DNA of 35,889 nucleotides from a virus: positions 1 to 35,889 of the IMG/VR virus record IMGVR_UViG_3300035703_000244; one strand, given 5' to 3'. This document shows positions 1 to 8,698 of the stretch, one piece after another. Position numbers and translations under genes: made by a program. The notes beneath the pieces are model-generated. The model was not told where the DNA came from. It saw only the letters and a list, made by a program, of their open reading frames with translations, and ran no database searches. Each line of letters starts with the position of its first letter. Position 1 is the first letter of the stretch.

Positions 1-6
1 GCTACT

Positions 7-771
7 ATGATGACTAAAGTAAATCCAGAGGTTAAGAAACAATTAGAAAAAGACATGAAGCTTGCTCAGGATATGTTATATCGTGGTGATCCTATGTCTA
101 GCATTGAAGCTCGTACTGGTTTTGCTTTTGATGAACAAGGCAAGATCATGAAAGAGATTGATGATAATGCTGCTACTTTAAAAGTTAATTTTGAAGATTT
201 AGAAAAAGAAAAGGAATATGATCTTGGAGATGTGTTTGACCACAAAGCTTTCTTTACAATTTATCCTGATTTAGCTGACACACGTATTAGGTTTTACAAA
301 GGCGAAGGTAAACCAGAGAATGGTTTTTTTGATATTCAAACAGGATTAATTGGTGTTAACACTAGCAAAGAATCTTTTAAAAAGAAAGACCCTATTGCTT
401 TGACTAATACTATTCGTACAATTCTTCACGAATCACAGCATTTAATTCAACAAATTGAAGGTTTAGAAGGCGGTGGTAATCCTGCTATGTTTAGACCAGG
501 AGGAAAGTCTAAGTTAAATTTATCTGAAAATGAAGCATACCAAAGATATCTAAAACTAATTGGAGAAGCTATGGCACGTAACGTAGCTTTTCGTTATGGT
601 CGACAAAACTCTCGAGATTTTTTTAAAACATTAGCTACTGATCCTGCATCAGTAAGGTATAATATTAATAAATATAGATTGATTAAAAGTAATGGTATAC
701 CTTACAAAGCTGTATCTCAAGATGAAATAGTTGACCCATCGTATCAAGACCCGATTGAAAGGACAATTTAA
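7..771 (+). CDS. HExxH-containing polyvalent-type phage protein (LPD23-like), possibly 5'-partial
   Basis: The frame is open to the window edge, so the ATG pair at 7/10 may be internal to a longer gene. The protein has an N-terminal segment with TGFAFDEQGKIMKEIDD, then LGDVFDHKAFFTIYPDLAD, then LHESQHLIQQIEG followed by GGGNP. That order matches, from memory, the large polyvalent-protein-associated domain LPD23, whose HExxH (here HESQH) is a zincin-type metal-binding motif. A metallopeptidase-like activity is inferred only. It lies directly before the portal gene and its TAA overlaps the portal ATG by one base, so it belongs to the virion operon and could be packaged and ejected. No clear ribosome site precedes the ATG within the window. 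Confidence 0.7.
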   Translation: MMTKVNPEVKKQLEKDMKLAQDMLYRGDPMSSIEARTGFAFDEQGKIMKEIDDNAATLKVNFEDLEKEKEYDLGDVFDHKAFFTIYPDLADTRIRFYKGEGKPENGFFDIQTGLIGVNTSKESFKKKDPIALTNTIRTILHESQHLIQQIEGLEGGGNPAMFRPGGKSKLNLSENEAYQRYLKLIGEAMARNVAFRYGRQNSRDFFKTLATDPASVRYNINKYRLIKSNGIPYKAVSQDEIVDPSYQDPIERTI

Positions 772-2762
772 TGGCTGACTTTGCTGAAGACAAGATGACA
801 GAACCAGACAAGGATCTGGTAAACTTTGTTATCTCTCACACTGATCGGTGGCGTGAGTGGCGAGACAATAACTACCAGCGTAAGTGGGATCGTTATGAGC
901 GACTGTACTACGGTGTGTGGTCAGACGAGGATAAGGTTCGTAAGACTGAACGCTCTAAGATTGTAACGCCTGCTATTCGGCAAGCAGTAGATAATAAAGT
1001 TGCTGAGCTTATCGAAGGTATTACAGGTAACGGTAAGTTGTTTGACATTAAAGATGACAACATGGATCAGTCTGGTCCACAAGATGTCTACCTAATGAAG
1101 AAACAACTAACGGAAGATCTGAAGCGTGATAAGTTTGAGAAGGAAATTCATAAAGTAATTAAGATGGGAGAAATCTTTGGTACTGCTGGAGCAGAGATTC
1201 TAGTTAAAACCAAGGTACAGATGTCTCCTGCGACACAAACAATGCCTGGTCAGGGTATGGCAGCGGTAGGAGTAATGGAAAACGAACGTGTTTCGGTACA
1301 AATTAAAGCAATTCATCCACGAAATCTTCTTGTTGACCCCAATGCTGAAGACATTAATGATGCTTTGGGTGTAGCAATCGAGGAGTATACCTCATTGCAT
1401 AAGGTAGTTAAGGGTATTGAGGACGGGATTTATCGTAAAGTTACCATTGAACCCTTCTATGATGACAACGATCTTGAGCCAACCACCCAGGATTCAGTGT
1501 TTACTGATGACAAAGTACGTGTTATGCGCTACTATGGTCTGGTTCCTCGTGAATACCTGAAGAATCTTGAGGGTAAAGACAAGGAAATTGTAGATCTGTT
1601 CCCTGAAGACAGCGCTGCGGATGAGGTTTCTGACCTCGTAGAGGCTGTTATAGTCATCGCTAATGGGTCGTTACTGCTTAAGGCAGAGGAAACCCCTTAC
1701 ATGATGAAGGATCGCCCTGTATTAGCGCATAGACCTGAGACTGTGCCTGGATTATTCTGGGGTGTAGGTACGGTTGAAAAGGGTTACAACATGCAAATGG
1801 CTATTGACGCTCAGATGCGCTCACATCTAGACAGTCTAGCACTGACTACTGCACCTATGATGGGTATTGACGCTACCCGCTTACCTCGTGGTGCTAAGTT
1901 TGAAGTCATTCCTGGTAAGTCTATCCTTACTAACGGTAATCCAGCAGAGATTCTTCAACCATTTAAGTTCGGTGTTACTGATCCTAGTAACTATGAGACT
2001 GCCAAAGGGTTTGAAGCTATGCTTCTGCAAGCTACAGGAACCCTAGACTCTGCTGAGCTAACACGTGCTGCAGCAGGCTCACAGGGCGCTGGTGGGCTTG
2101 GTATGTCTTTGGCTATGTCTGCCATCGTCAAGAAGAACAAACAGGCACTGACGAACTTCCATGAGGATTTCCTGATGCCTATGATTACGAAAGTAGCTCA
2201 TAGGTACATGCAGTTCGATCCTAACCGTTATCCAAGCCAGGACTTTGTGTTTATCCCTGTTACTTCGGTAGGTATGATTGCCAGGGAGTACGAGCAGCAG
2301 CAGTTCATTGGGTTGCTGCAGACGCTTGGACCTGAGTCTCCTGTGGTTCCTTTAGTACTACAAGGAATTGTTGAGTCATCCAGTCTGGGTAACAAAGAAG
2401 AGTTGGTAGCTGCACTGCAGCAAATGAACCAGCCTAATCCAGAACAGCAGCAGATGCAGCAGCAACAGATGCAACAGCAGATGGAACTGATGAACGCTCA
2501 GATCCAACAGCTTATGGGTCAAGCTGCTGAGTCTAACGCTGACGCACAGGAAGCACAAGCTCGAGCACAGAAGATTATGGTTGAAGCTCAGATGATACCG
2601 CAGCAGATGCAGGTAGATCTAATGAAAGCTATTACCCAGAACCTAAAAGAAGAAGACAAAGACGCTTTCGAGCGTAGGGTTGAGATAGCTAAGTTGCTAC
2701 TGAAAGAACGTGAAATGATGTCAAATGAAAAAATAGTTCAAAATCAGATGCAAACTACTTGA
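771..2762 (+). CDS. Portal (head-tail connector) protein
   Basis: This 663-residue protein is of podovirus portal size and sits between the polyvalent-type gene and the scaffold and capsid genes. Its N-terminal part (WREWRDNNYQRKWDRYERLY, then SKIVTPAIRQAVDNKVAEL) and central part (RPVLAHRPETVPGLFWGVG, then YNMQMAIDAQMRSHLDSL) look like portals of T7-like and P22-like aquatic podophages. The C-terminal ~130 residues are Gln/Met-rich and predicted helical, the usual portal barrel/crown type. It would form the dodecameric ring for DNA entry and tail attachment. The ATG overlaps the previous stop (TAATG). The last codons overlap the -35 box of a promoter for the next gene. Confidence 0.85.
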   Translation: MADFAEDKMTEPDKDLVNFVISHTDRWREWRDNNYQRKWDRYERLYYGVWSDEDKVRKTERSKIVTPAIRQAVDNKVAELIEGITGNGKLFDIKDDNMDQSGPQDVYLMKKQLTEDLKRDKFEKEIHKVIKMGEIFGTAGAEILVKTKVQMSPATQTMPGQGMAAVGVMENERVSVQIKAIHPRNLLVDPNAEDINDALGVAIEEYTSLHKVVKGIEDGIYRKVTIEPFYDDNDLEPTTQDSVFTDDKVRVMRYYGLVPREYLKNLEGKDKEIVDLFPEDSAADEVSDLVEAVIVIANGSLLLKAEETPYMMKDRPVLAHRPETVPGLFWGVGTVEKGYNMQMAIDAQMRSHLDSLALTTAPMMGIDATRLPRGAKFEVIPGKSILTNGNPAEILQPFKFGVTDPSNYETAKGFEAMLLQATGTLDSAELTRAAAGSQGAGGLGMSLAMSAIVKKNKQALTNFHEDFLMPMITKVAHRYMQFDPNRYPSQDFVFIPVTSVGMIAREYEQQQFIGLLQTLGPESPVVPLVLQGIVESSSLGNKEELVAALQQMNQPNPEQQQMQQQQMQQQMELMNAQIQQLMGQAAESNADAQEAQARAQKIMVEAQMIPQQMQVDLMKAITQNLKEEDKDAFERRVEIAKLLLKEREMMSNEKIVQNQMQTT

Positions 2763-2787
2763 CAAATGATTAAATTTATGGTATAAT
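2759..2787 (+). promoter_or_regulatory. Consensus sigma70 promoter with extended -10
   Basis: TTGACA at 2759-2764, a 17-bp spacer ending in TGG, and TATAAT at 2782-2787. Both hexamers are perfect and TGn makes an extended -10. The expected start of transcription is near 2794, before the scaffold and capsid operon. The sequence TTTATGGTATAAT is shared exactly with the promoter at 10304. Confidence 0.85.
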
Positions 2788-2812
2788 GTATTATATAAAT
2801 AGGGACTCCGCA

Positions 2813-3055
2813 ATGGATAAAGACCTACAAGAGTATTATGAATCTCGATTTGAGATGATGTCTTCTAAAGGTTGGAAAGATTTTATAGAAGACGTAGATA
2901 ATATAATTAAACAATATAACAATGTTCTTTCGTTGAACTCTGCTGAAGAGTTTCACAAACGAAAAGGACAACTAGACATTCTCTACTGGGTTTTAAATCT
3001 TAAGCAGGAATCTGAAGCTGCTTGGAAAGAGTTAAACAATGAAGAGAATTTTTGA
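2813..3055 (+). CDS. Hypothetical small protein upstream of scaffold
   Basis: This is an 80-residue acidic, helical protein of unknown function (MDKDLQEYYESRFEMMSSKG). The frame also has an ATG at 2786, but that ATG lies inside the -10 box and would not be transcribed from this promoter. The ATG at 2813 follows an AGGGA ribosome site, so I place the start there. Its WVLNLKQESEAAWKEL end resembles small proteins found between portal and scaffold in other podophages. It overlaps the next gene by 17 bases. Confidence 0.65.
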   Translation: MDKDLQEYYESRFEMMSSKGWKDFIEDVDNIIKQYNNVLSLNSAEEFHKRKGQLDILYWVLNLKQESEAAWKELNNEENF

Positions 3056-3272
3056 ATTTAGGTGTGTTAAAGATCACGTAAGTGAAAAACTTGTTGATGA
3101 TGAGGTCAGATCTATAGAATGTCCTCATTGTCGCAATGAAGCTTCTCGTATTATCTCGTCACCCCGTATTTGGTTGGAGGGCATCACTGGTGCGTTTCCT
3201 TCAGCGGCAGATGCATGGGCTAGAAAACACGAAGAAGCAACAAGAGTCGCCTACAAAAAACAAGAAGCATAG
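3039..3272 (+). CDS. Small zinc-ribbon-like protein
   Basis: The 77 residues start with MKRIFEFRC and carry C9-x3-H13 followed by C28-P-H-C31, a four-ligand pattern like an FmdB-type zinc ribbon with one Cys replaced by His. The C-terminal half includes WLEGITGAFPSAADAW and ends in a Lys-rich helix. The role is unknown. Small zinc-ribbon proteins next to head genes recur in podophages. The start overlaps the upstream gene by 17 bases and is preceded by GAAGAG-type purines. Confidence 0.7.
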   Translation: MKRIFEFRCVKDHVSEKLVDDEVRSIECPHCRNEASRIISSPRIWLEGITGAFPSAADAWARKHEEATRVAYKKQEA

Positions 3273-3325
3273 TTTTCAGGTGGCATTTTAAATTTCCTAG
3301 AATCCATTGTGGACAGGAGGATAAT

Positions 3326-4129
3326 GTGGCAGCTACTTTTTTTGACCCGCCAGTAGAAGATGATGAGCCAGTAGACCAGGTTACTGAAGCTGAGGAAGAA
3401 ACTCAGGTAACTCCAGAACCAGAACCGCAGCCAGAGCCAGAAGAACTTCCTTCTAAATACAAAGGTAAGTCTTTATCTGAGATTGTCAAGATGCACCAAG
3501 AGGCTGAGAAGCTGATTGGTAGACAAGCTCAGGAGGTAGGTGAGGTACGTAAACTTGCTGATGAACTTCTTAAGCGACAACTCGATACTCCCAAAGCGGA
3601 GGCAAAGGCTGCTACAAAAGAAGACGAGATTGATTTTTTTGCAGACCCTGACAATGCTGTAAACAAGAAGATTGAGAAGCATCCTGCTATTTTGGAAGCT
3701 AGGCAGCAAGCCTTGGCTCTGAAACAGATGCAGACCTTGAATCGATTACAGCAAGAGTTTCCTGATTTTCAGGCAACAGTCAACGATCCTGAGTTTGCAG
3801 ATTGGGTTAAAGCATCACCTGTACGGTTACAGTTGTACGCACAAGCAGACGCTCAAGGCGATTATAACTCTGCTGCTGAGCTACTAAGTACCTGGACATA
3901 TGTTAAACCTAAAACTGCTCCAGCACCTGCTGAACAAGAAGTTAAGAAGCAGCAACGTGCAGCAGTAAAGCAAGCTACAGTAGATGTTGGCGGTCCTACT
4001 GGTTCTGCACCTTCGAGTAAAGTATATCGGAGGGCTGATCTTATCCGACTACAATTGGAAGATCCTGATAGATACGCTCAACTACAGCCAGAAATTATGG
4101 CAGCGTATGTAGAGGGACGAGTTAAATAA
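3326..4129 (+). CDS. Capsid assembly scaffolding protein
   Basis: This 267-residue protein is very acidic and Pro/Glu/Gln-rich at the N-terminus (repeated PEPEP/QPEPEE) and then has LPSKYKGKSLSEIVKMHQEA and LIGRQAQEVGEVRKLADEL, a signature typical of podophage scaffolds. The middle is helical and the C-terminus basic (YVEGRVK), as expected for capsid contact. The gene lies immediately before the major capsid gene. The start is GTG at 3326 with AGGAGG ending six bases upstream. The overlapping ATG at 3324 is in another frame. Confidence 0.85.
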   Translation: MAATFFDPPVEDDEPVDQVTEAEEETQVTPEPEPQPEPEELPSKYKGKSLSEIVKMHQEAEKLIGRQAQEVGEVRKLADELLKRQLDTPKAEAKAATKEDEIDFFADPDNAVNKKIEKHPAILEARQQALALKQMQTLNRLQQEFPDFQATVNDPEFADWVKASPVRLQLYAQADAQGDYNSAAELLSTWTYVKPKTAPAPAEQEVKKQQRAAVKQATVDVGGPTGSAPSSKVYRRADLIRLQLEDPDRYAQLQPEIMAAYVEGRVK

Positions 4130-4150
4130 ACTTTATAAAGGAAATATAAA

Positions 4151-5095
4151 ATGCCTCTCGGAACAGCACATGTAACAAAGACTACCGCCGATAAATTTAT
4201 CCCAGAGATTTGGAGTGATGAGATTATCGCTGCCTATAAGAAGAATCTTGTAGCAGCTAATCTGTTCTCCAAAATGTCTTTCCAGGGTAAGAAAGGCGAC
4301 ACGCTTCATATTCCTAAACCCACTCGTGGTAACGCTTCTGAGAAGACTGCTCAGACTCAAGTAGCTTTGATTGCTGCTACTGAGACTGAAGTTCAGGTTC
4401 TTATTAACAAGCACTACGAGTACAGCCGACTGATCGAGGACATCGTCGAAGTGCAAGCTCTTTCGTCTATGCGGAAGTTCTACACTGATGACGCTGGCTA
4501 CGCCCTGTCTCGTCAAGTTGATACTGACCTAGTTCGTCTTGGTCGTGGTATCAATGGCGCTACGGTTGGTACGAATGACTACGCTACTTCTTCTGCTACT
4601 ACCAATGCTTTCATTGGTTCTAACGGTACGACAGTGTATAACTCCACCACCTCCAACGCTGCTGCCCTGGCAGATGACGCTATTCGTCGCAGCATCCAGC
4701 GTCTTGATGATGCTGATGTTCCTATGACGGATCGTTTCCTGATCGTTCCTCCCACCACTCGTCGCACCCTTATGGGTCTTGCTCGCTTCACTGAGCAGTC
4801 CTTTACTGGTGAAGCCGCTGGTGCTAACACGATCCGTAACGGTCAGATTGGTGATGTATACGGTGTTAAAGTATACGTGACCACCAACGCTGATACTGCT
4901 GCTGGTGCTTCTGGTACGGACCGTATTGTTCTGCTAGCTCACAAAGATGCTTTTGTGCTGGCTGAGCAAATGGGTGTTCGTAGTCAAACGCAGTACAAGC
5001 AAGAGTACCTCGGAACGCTGTTTACTTCCGACATGCTCTACGGTGTTGCTGAGCTTCGTGATGATGCTGCAGTAGCGCTGGCTGTGCCTGCCTAA
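4151..5095 (+). CDS. Major capsid protein
   Basis: This 314-residue protein follows the scaffold gene and precedes a strong terminator. Features seen are FIPEIWSDEIIAAYKKNLVAA near the start, the LHIPKPTRGNAS segment, RLIEDIVEVQALSSMRKFYTDDAGYAL, and a C-terminal GTLFTSDMLYGVAELRDDA. These recur in T7-like/HK97-fold capsid proteins of marine podophages. Fairly high GC and favoured codons fit a highly expressed protein. AAGGAA lies 8 bases before the ATG. Confidence 0.9.
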   Translation: MPLGTAHVTKTTADKFIPEIWSDEIIAAYKKNLVAANLFSKMSFQGKKGDTLHIPKPTRGNASEKTAQTQVALIAATETEVQVLINKHYEYSRLIEDIVEVQALSSMRKFYTDDAGYALSRQVDTDLVRLGRGINGATVGTNDYATSSATTNAFIGSNGTTVYNSTTSNAAALADDAIRRSIQRLDDADVPMTDRFLIVPPTTRRTLMGLARFTEQSFTGEAAGANTIRNGQIGDVYGVKVYVTTNADTAAGASGTDRIVLLAHKDAFVLAEQMGVRSQTQYKQEYLGTLFTSDMLYGVAELRDDAAVALAVPA

Positions 5096-5102
5096 GTAAC
5101 CT

Positions 5103-5136
5103 CTGCCCAGGCTCACAAGGTCTGGGCAGTTTTCTT
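5103..5136 (+). terminator. Rho-independent terminator after capsid gene
   Basis: CTGCCCAG at 5103-5110 pairs perfectly with CTGGGCAG at 5122-5129 and is followed by TTTTCTT. The hairpin begins seven bases after the capsid stop and would set a high capsid to fiber transcript ratio. A smaller hairpin, CTTAGtgctCTAAG, follows around 5147-5160. Confidence 0.9.
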
Positions 5137-5181
5137 AGCGCATTAACTTAGTGCTCTAAGCAAACTGTAAAAGGAAACTAA

Positions 5182-7344
5182 ATGGCTATCTATCGTGGTC
5201 CTGGTGGTCCTGGTGATGCAACAACTGATGCTGCTAGTGAGGCAGCGTTAGTATCTACACTTGTAACTCAAGCACAAACTTCAGCAGATAACGCTTCAAC
5301 CTCAGCTAACAACGCTAACACTTCTGCAAATAGTGCTAGCACATCAGCAAACAACGCAGCCACTAGCGAATCTAATGCTGCCTCTTCTGCTAGTAATGCT
5401 TCTTCTTCTGCATCAGGAGCGTCTACATCAGCTAGTAATGCTGCATCGTCAGCATCTTCTGCAGCAACTTCAGCTACTAACGCAGCTAACTCAGCAACCA
5501 GCGCAGGAAGCTCTGCAACGTCTGCTACAGCGTCTGCTAGCTCTGCAACCTCCTCTGCGTCAGCAGCCTCTACATCGGCCTCTAATGCCGCTTCCTCGGC
5601 ATCTTCTGCAGCTACCTCTGCTAGTAATGCTGCATCGTCTGCAAGTACTGCATCTACTGCAGCAACTAACGCATCTAACTCAGCTACTGCCGCAGCTACT
5701 TCAGCAAGTAACGCAAGCACTTCTGCGACAAATGCTGCTAGTTCTGCGTCGAGTGCTACAACATCTGCTACTAATGCAGCTACTTCAGCATCGCAAGCTT
5801 CAACTGCTGCTGGTCAAGCGTCTGCTTCTGCTAGTAATGCTGCTACTTCAGAGACTAACGCTGATACATCAGAAACAAACGCAGCTAACTCTGCATCATC
5901 GGCAGCAACATCTGCTACTAACTCTAGTAATTCTGCTACTGCTGCTGCCACAAGTGCTACTAATGCTACTAACTCCGCAACTGCTGCTTTAACTTCAGAA
6001 ACAAATGCGGCTACTTCTGAAGCTAATGCAGCAACTTCTGCAACTAGTGCCAGCAATTCAGCTAGTGCCGCATCAACATCAGCAAGCAATGCAGCAACTT
6101 CAGCTACTAACGCAGCTACAAGTGCTTCTAATGCGACAACCTCTGAAACTAATGCAGCTAACTCAGCTAGTTCTGCATCGACTTCTGCTACTAACGCTAG
6201 TAATTCTGCAGCAGCAGCGTCAACTTCTGCTAGTAACGCAGCTACATCGGCTTCAAATGCAGCTGCATCTTATGATGCTTTTGATGATCGTTATCTTGGT
6301 GCTAAGTCTTCTGCTCCTACATTAGACAATGATGGCAATGCATTGTTAACAGGTGCTTTGTATTGGAATACTACTGGTAATCAGTTGTATGTATGGGATG
6401 GTAGTGCATGGGATGCGGCAGCTTTTGATGTTTCTGGTGGTTCTGTAACATCAGTAGCAATGACAGTACCTACAGGATTAACCGTTTCTGGTAGTCCTAT
6501 TACTAGTACAGGTACACTTGCTGTATCTTATTCTTCTGGATATTCGATACCAACAACCACAAGTCAAAGTAACTGGGACACTGCTTATTCTTGGGGTAAT
6601 CACGCTTCTGCTGGTTATCTTACTTCTGTTAGTTTGACAACCAATGTTACGGATACATTGCCTATTGCTAATGGTGGTTCTGGTCAAACCACTGCTCAGT
6701 CTGCAATGAACGCTTTTGCTGGTGCAGTTACATCTGGACAGTACTTACGTGGCAACGGTACTAACGTAGTAATGTCAACCATTCAAGCCGCTGATGTTCC
6801 AACGTTGAATCAAAATACTACCGGCACTGCTACTAATGCAACCAACGTTGCTGTTACAACTTCAACAACATCCAGTGCCTTTAAAGTTCCATTTGCTAAT
6901 ACGACAGCAAGTACAACTGGTAATTATGGACTGCTGCAAGACAGCACAGCTACTTTTACGTATAACCCAAGTACAAATACATTAGTTGTTGGTACGGTTT
7001 CTGGGGCTTTAAGCGGGAACGCTACTACCGCAACAACTCTTCAGACAGCTAGAACCATTCAAACGAATCTAGCAAGCACATCTTCAGCTTCATTTAACGG
7101 ATCTGCCAACATTACTCCTGGCGTAACTGGCACTCTTGCTGTCGGAAACGGCGGGACTGGCGGTACTACATTTAGCGCAAACAGTGTTTTATTAGGAAAT
7201 AACGGATCTGTTTTTCAAACAGTAGCGCCAGGATCAAGTGGTAATGTGCTTACTTCTAACGGTACTACTTGGACAAGCACTGCACCAGCCGCTTCAGGAA
7301 TTACAACAGGTAAAGCCATTGCAATGGCTATTGTGTTTGGATAA
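5182..7344 (+). CDS. Long tail fiber with heptad-repeat shaft
   Basis: The protein has 720 residues. Residues ~33-361 are about 47 uninterrupted seven-residue repeats of the type TSASNAA/TSATNAA/SSASSAA. Ala recurs at two positions per repeat, which fits a long trimeric alpha-helical coiled shaft. Then comes YDAFDDRYLGAKSSAPTLDN with GALYWNTTGNQLYVWDG, a module common in tail fibers of aquatic phages, and a C-terminal part with IANGGSGQTT and VGNGGTGG fiber repeats. It likely projects from the tail and contacts the host surface. Start ATG 5182 follows AAAAGGAAAC. No terminal chaperone domain is seen, so the adhesive tip may be supplied by the next genes. Confidence 0.88.
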   Translation: MAIYRGPGGPGDATTDAASEAALVSTLVTQAQTSADNASTSANNANTSANSASTSANNAATSESNAASSASNASSSASGASTSASNAASSASSAATSATNAANSATSAGSSATSATASASSATSSASAASTSASNAASSASSAATSASNAASSASTASTAATNASNSATAAATSASNASTSATNAASSASSATTSATNAATSASQASTAAGQASASASNAATSETNADTSETNAANSASSAATSATNSSNSATAAATSATNATNSATAALTSETNAATSEANAATSATSASNSASAASTSASNAATSATNAATSASNATTSETNAANSASSASTSATNASNSAAAASTSASNAATSASNAAASYDAFDDRYLGAKSSAPTLDNDGNALLTGALYWNTTGNQLYVWDGSAWDAAAFDVSGGSVTSVAMTVPTGLTVSGSPITSTGTLAVSYSSGYSIPTTTSQSNWDTAYSWGNHASAGYLTSVSLTTNVTDTLPIANGGSGQTTAQSAMNAFAGAVTSGQYLRGNGTNVVMSTIQAADVPTLNQNTTGTATNATNVAVTTSTTSSAFKVPFANTTASTTGNYGLLQDSTATFTYNPSTNTLVVGTVSGALSGNATTATTLQTARTIQTNLASTSSASFNGSANITPGVTGTLAVGNGGTGGTTFSANSVLLGNNGSVFQTVAPGSSGNVLTSNGTTWTSTAPAASGITTGKAIAMAIVFG
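5278..6264 (+). repeat. 21-bp-period degenerate repeats coding for fiber heptads
   Basis: About 47 tandem units of 21 bp code for TS(A/E)xNAx-type heptads. Units differ at synonymous and some non-synonymous positions, so no two neighbours are long identical copies. The low complexity leaves several alternative frames open on both strands. Confidence 0.85.
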
Positions 7345-7355
7345 GGAGAATTTAA

Positions 7356-7730
7356 ATGGCTGCACCAAATATTGTAAACGTAACTACTATTACAGGAAAG
7401 ACTGCTGTAGCAGACTTAACTACTACAAGTGCTACTTCTGTAGTAAGTAACGCTGCATCTAGTAATAAAGTATTTAAAATTAACTCACTAATTGTCTCTA
7501 ATGTAGATGGTACTGCAGCAGCTAACATTACAATTAACTATTATTCTGCGGCAGCATTAGGAGGAACTGCAACACAAATTTGTAGTACCGTAGGCGTACC
7601 AGCAGATGCTTCATTAATTGTAATTAGTAAAGATACACCCCTTTATCTCGAAGAAGATAGAAGTATTGGCGCAACCGCAGACACCGCAAGTGACCTTAAA
7701 GTAATTTGCTCTTATGAGGAAATTAGTTAA
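7356..7730 (+). CDS. Fiber-associated structural protein, hypothetical
   Basis: This is a 124-residue, beta-rich protein without Cys pairs or membrane segments of note (SSNKVFKINSLIVSNVDGTA, then a Leu-Glu-Glu-Asp turn near the end). It resembles small virion proteins of aquatic podophages and myophages that sit next to fiber genes. It shares a general layout with the product at 9274. Function is inferred from position only. The ATG follows AAGGAGAA. The stop overlaps the next ATG by one base. Confidence 0.6.
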   Translation: MAAPNIVNVTTITGKTAVADLTTTSATSVVSNAASSNKVFKINSLIVSNVDGTAAANITINYYSAAALGGTATQICSTVGVPADASLIVISKDTPLYLEEDRSIGATADTASDLKVICSYEEIS

Positions 7731-8695
7731 TGGCTAAGCCTTTAGGTAATTTTATTGGAGCTACTCCAGCTCCTTCTCTTAGCGCAGCTTCTGGTATATG
7801 GGATTTAGTAGAGCAACAGCGTTATCAAAATGCTGGTACGTGGCCTTTTTATTCACCTGGGTTTGATGTTCAGTACTTAGTAGTTGCTGGTGGTGCTTCT
7901 GCGGCTCACGGAGATTACGTAGCTGGTGCTGGAGGCGCTGGTGGAGTTTTAACATCTACGTTAGTTGGTGTTCTTGGAGGAACAAACTATACTGTTACTG
8001 TCGGTGCAGGCGGTGCTGGACAAAGTACTTCACAAGCTCGTGGTAATAACGGATCTAATTCTGTATTTTCCACATTTACTGCAATAGGCGGAGGAGGTGG
8101 TGGTACATACAGCGGGCCTACTAGCGGTATATCAGGTGGTAGTGGTGGCGGTAACTCTGCAAATGGCAGTAGTGGAGATGGTAACGGGGGCGCAGGAACT
8201 GCTGGTCAAGGTTATGCTGGTGGTGGCGGTGGCGGTTATACTGGACTGTATCCATCAGGAGGTGGGGGTGGTGCTGGTGCTGTTGGAAAAGGCGGTAGTC
8301 AATCAACAGGCGGCGGTGATGGTGGTATAGGAATTCAATCTTCAATTACAGGTACTGCAACTTATTATGCTGGTGGTGGCGGCGGTCAGGTACTTAATGG
8401 TACAGCAGGTAACGAGGGTGATGGTGGACTAGGCGGCGGAGGAAAAGGTTCAACATATTCCGGTGTTACTGATATATCTACTGCAGGTGCTGCTAATACT
8501 GGAGGCGGTGGCGGCGCTCCAGCAACTCACATCGGTGCTACAAGTAAACCAGGAGGTTCTGGTGTAGTTATACTTAGGTATCCTAATACTAAGACAATTA
8601 CTTTAGGAGCTGGTTTAACAGGAAGCACAACAACTGTTGGATCAGACAAAGTTACAACTATTACGGCAGGTACTGGTACTGTTTCTTGGAGTTAA
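7730..8695 (+). CDS. Glycine-rich adhesin / receptor-binding protein
   Basis: This 321-residue protein has a short N-terminal attachment part ending in GTWPFYSPGFDVQYLVVAGG. Then come many runs of GGGGGG, GGSGGG and AGGGG type that extend to about residue 290, and it ends in a beta-rich tail (VVILRYPNTKTITLGAG). Glycine-rich surfaces of this type form polyglycine-II-like receptor-binding tips in phage adhesins such as T-even gp38. The gene is translationally coupled to 7356 (TAATG) and follows the long fiber gene, so it is a good candidate for the host-range determinant. Confidence 0.7.
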   Translation: MAKPLGNFIGATPAPSLSAASGIWDLVEQQRYQNAGTWPFYSPGFDVQYLVVAGGASAAHGDYVAGAGGAGGVLTSTLVGVLGGTNYTVTVGAGGAGQSTSQARGNNGSNSVFSTFTAIGGGGGGTYSGPTSGISGGSGGGNSANGSSGDGNGGAGTAGQGYAGGGGGGYTGLYPSGGGGGAGAVGKGGSQSTGGGDGGIGIQSSITGTATYYAGGGGGQVLNGTAGNEGDGGLGGGGKGSTYSGVTDISTAGAANTGGGGGAPATHIGATSKPGGSGVVILRYPNTKTITLGAGLTGSTTTVGSDKVTTITAGTGTVSWS

Positions 8696-8698
8696 TAA

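Noticed and set aside
2786-2812. Upstream ATG of the small gene after the portal
   Set aside because: It lies inside the -10 box of the promoter at 2759 and lacks a ribosome site. ATG 2813 has one.
4133-5116. Antisense frames across the capsid gene (127, 83 and 60 residues)
   Set aside because: They are shadows of a strongly biased coding gene and one crosses the terminator. No start signals or recognisable motifs.
5278-6264. Repeat array considered as a CRISPR
   Set aside because: Units are contiguous, degenerate and in frame with a fiber gene. There are no spacers.
5268-6325. Long alternative frames on both strands within the fiber shaft (Leu/Gln-rich on plus, Ala/Val/Glu-rich on minus)
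   Set aside because: They arise from the 21-bp repeats of the heptads. They have no ribosome sites and extreme composition.
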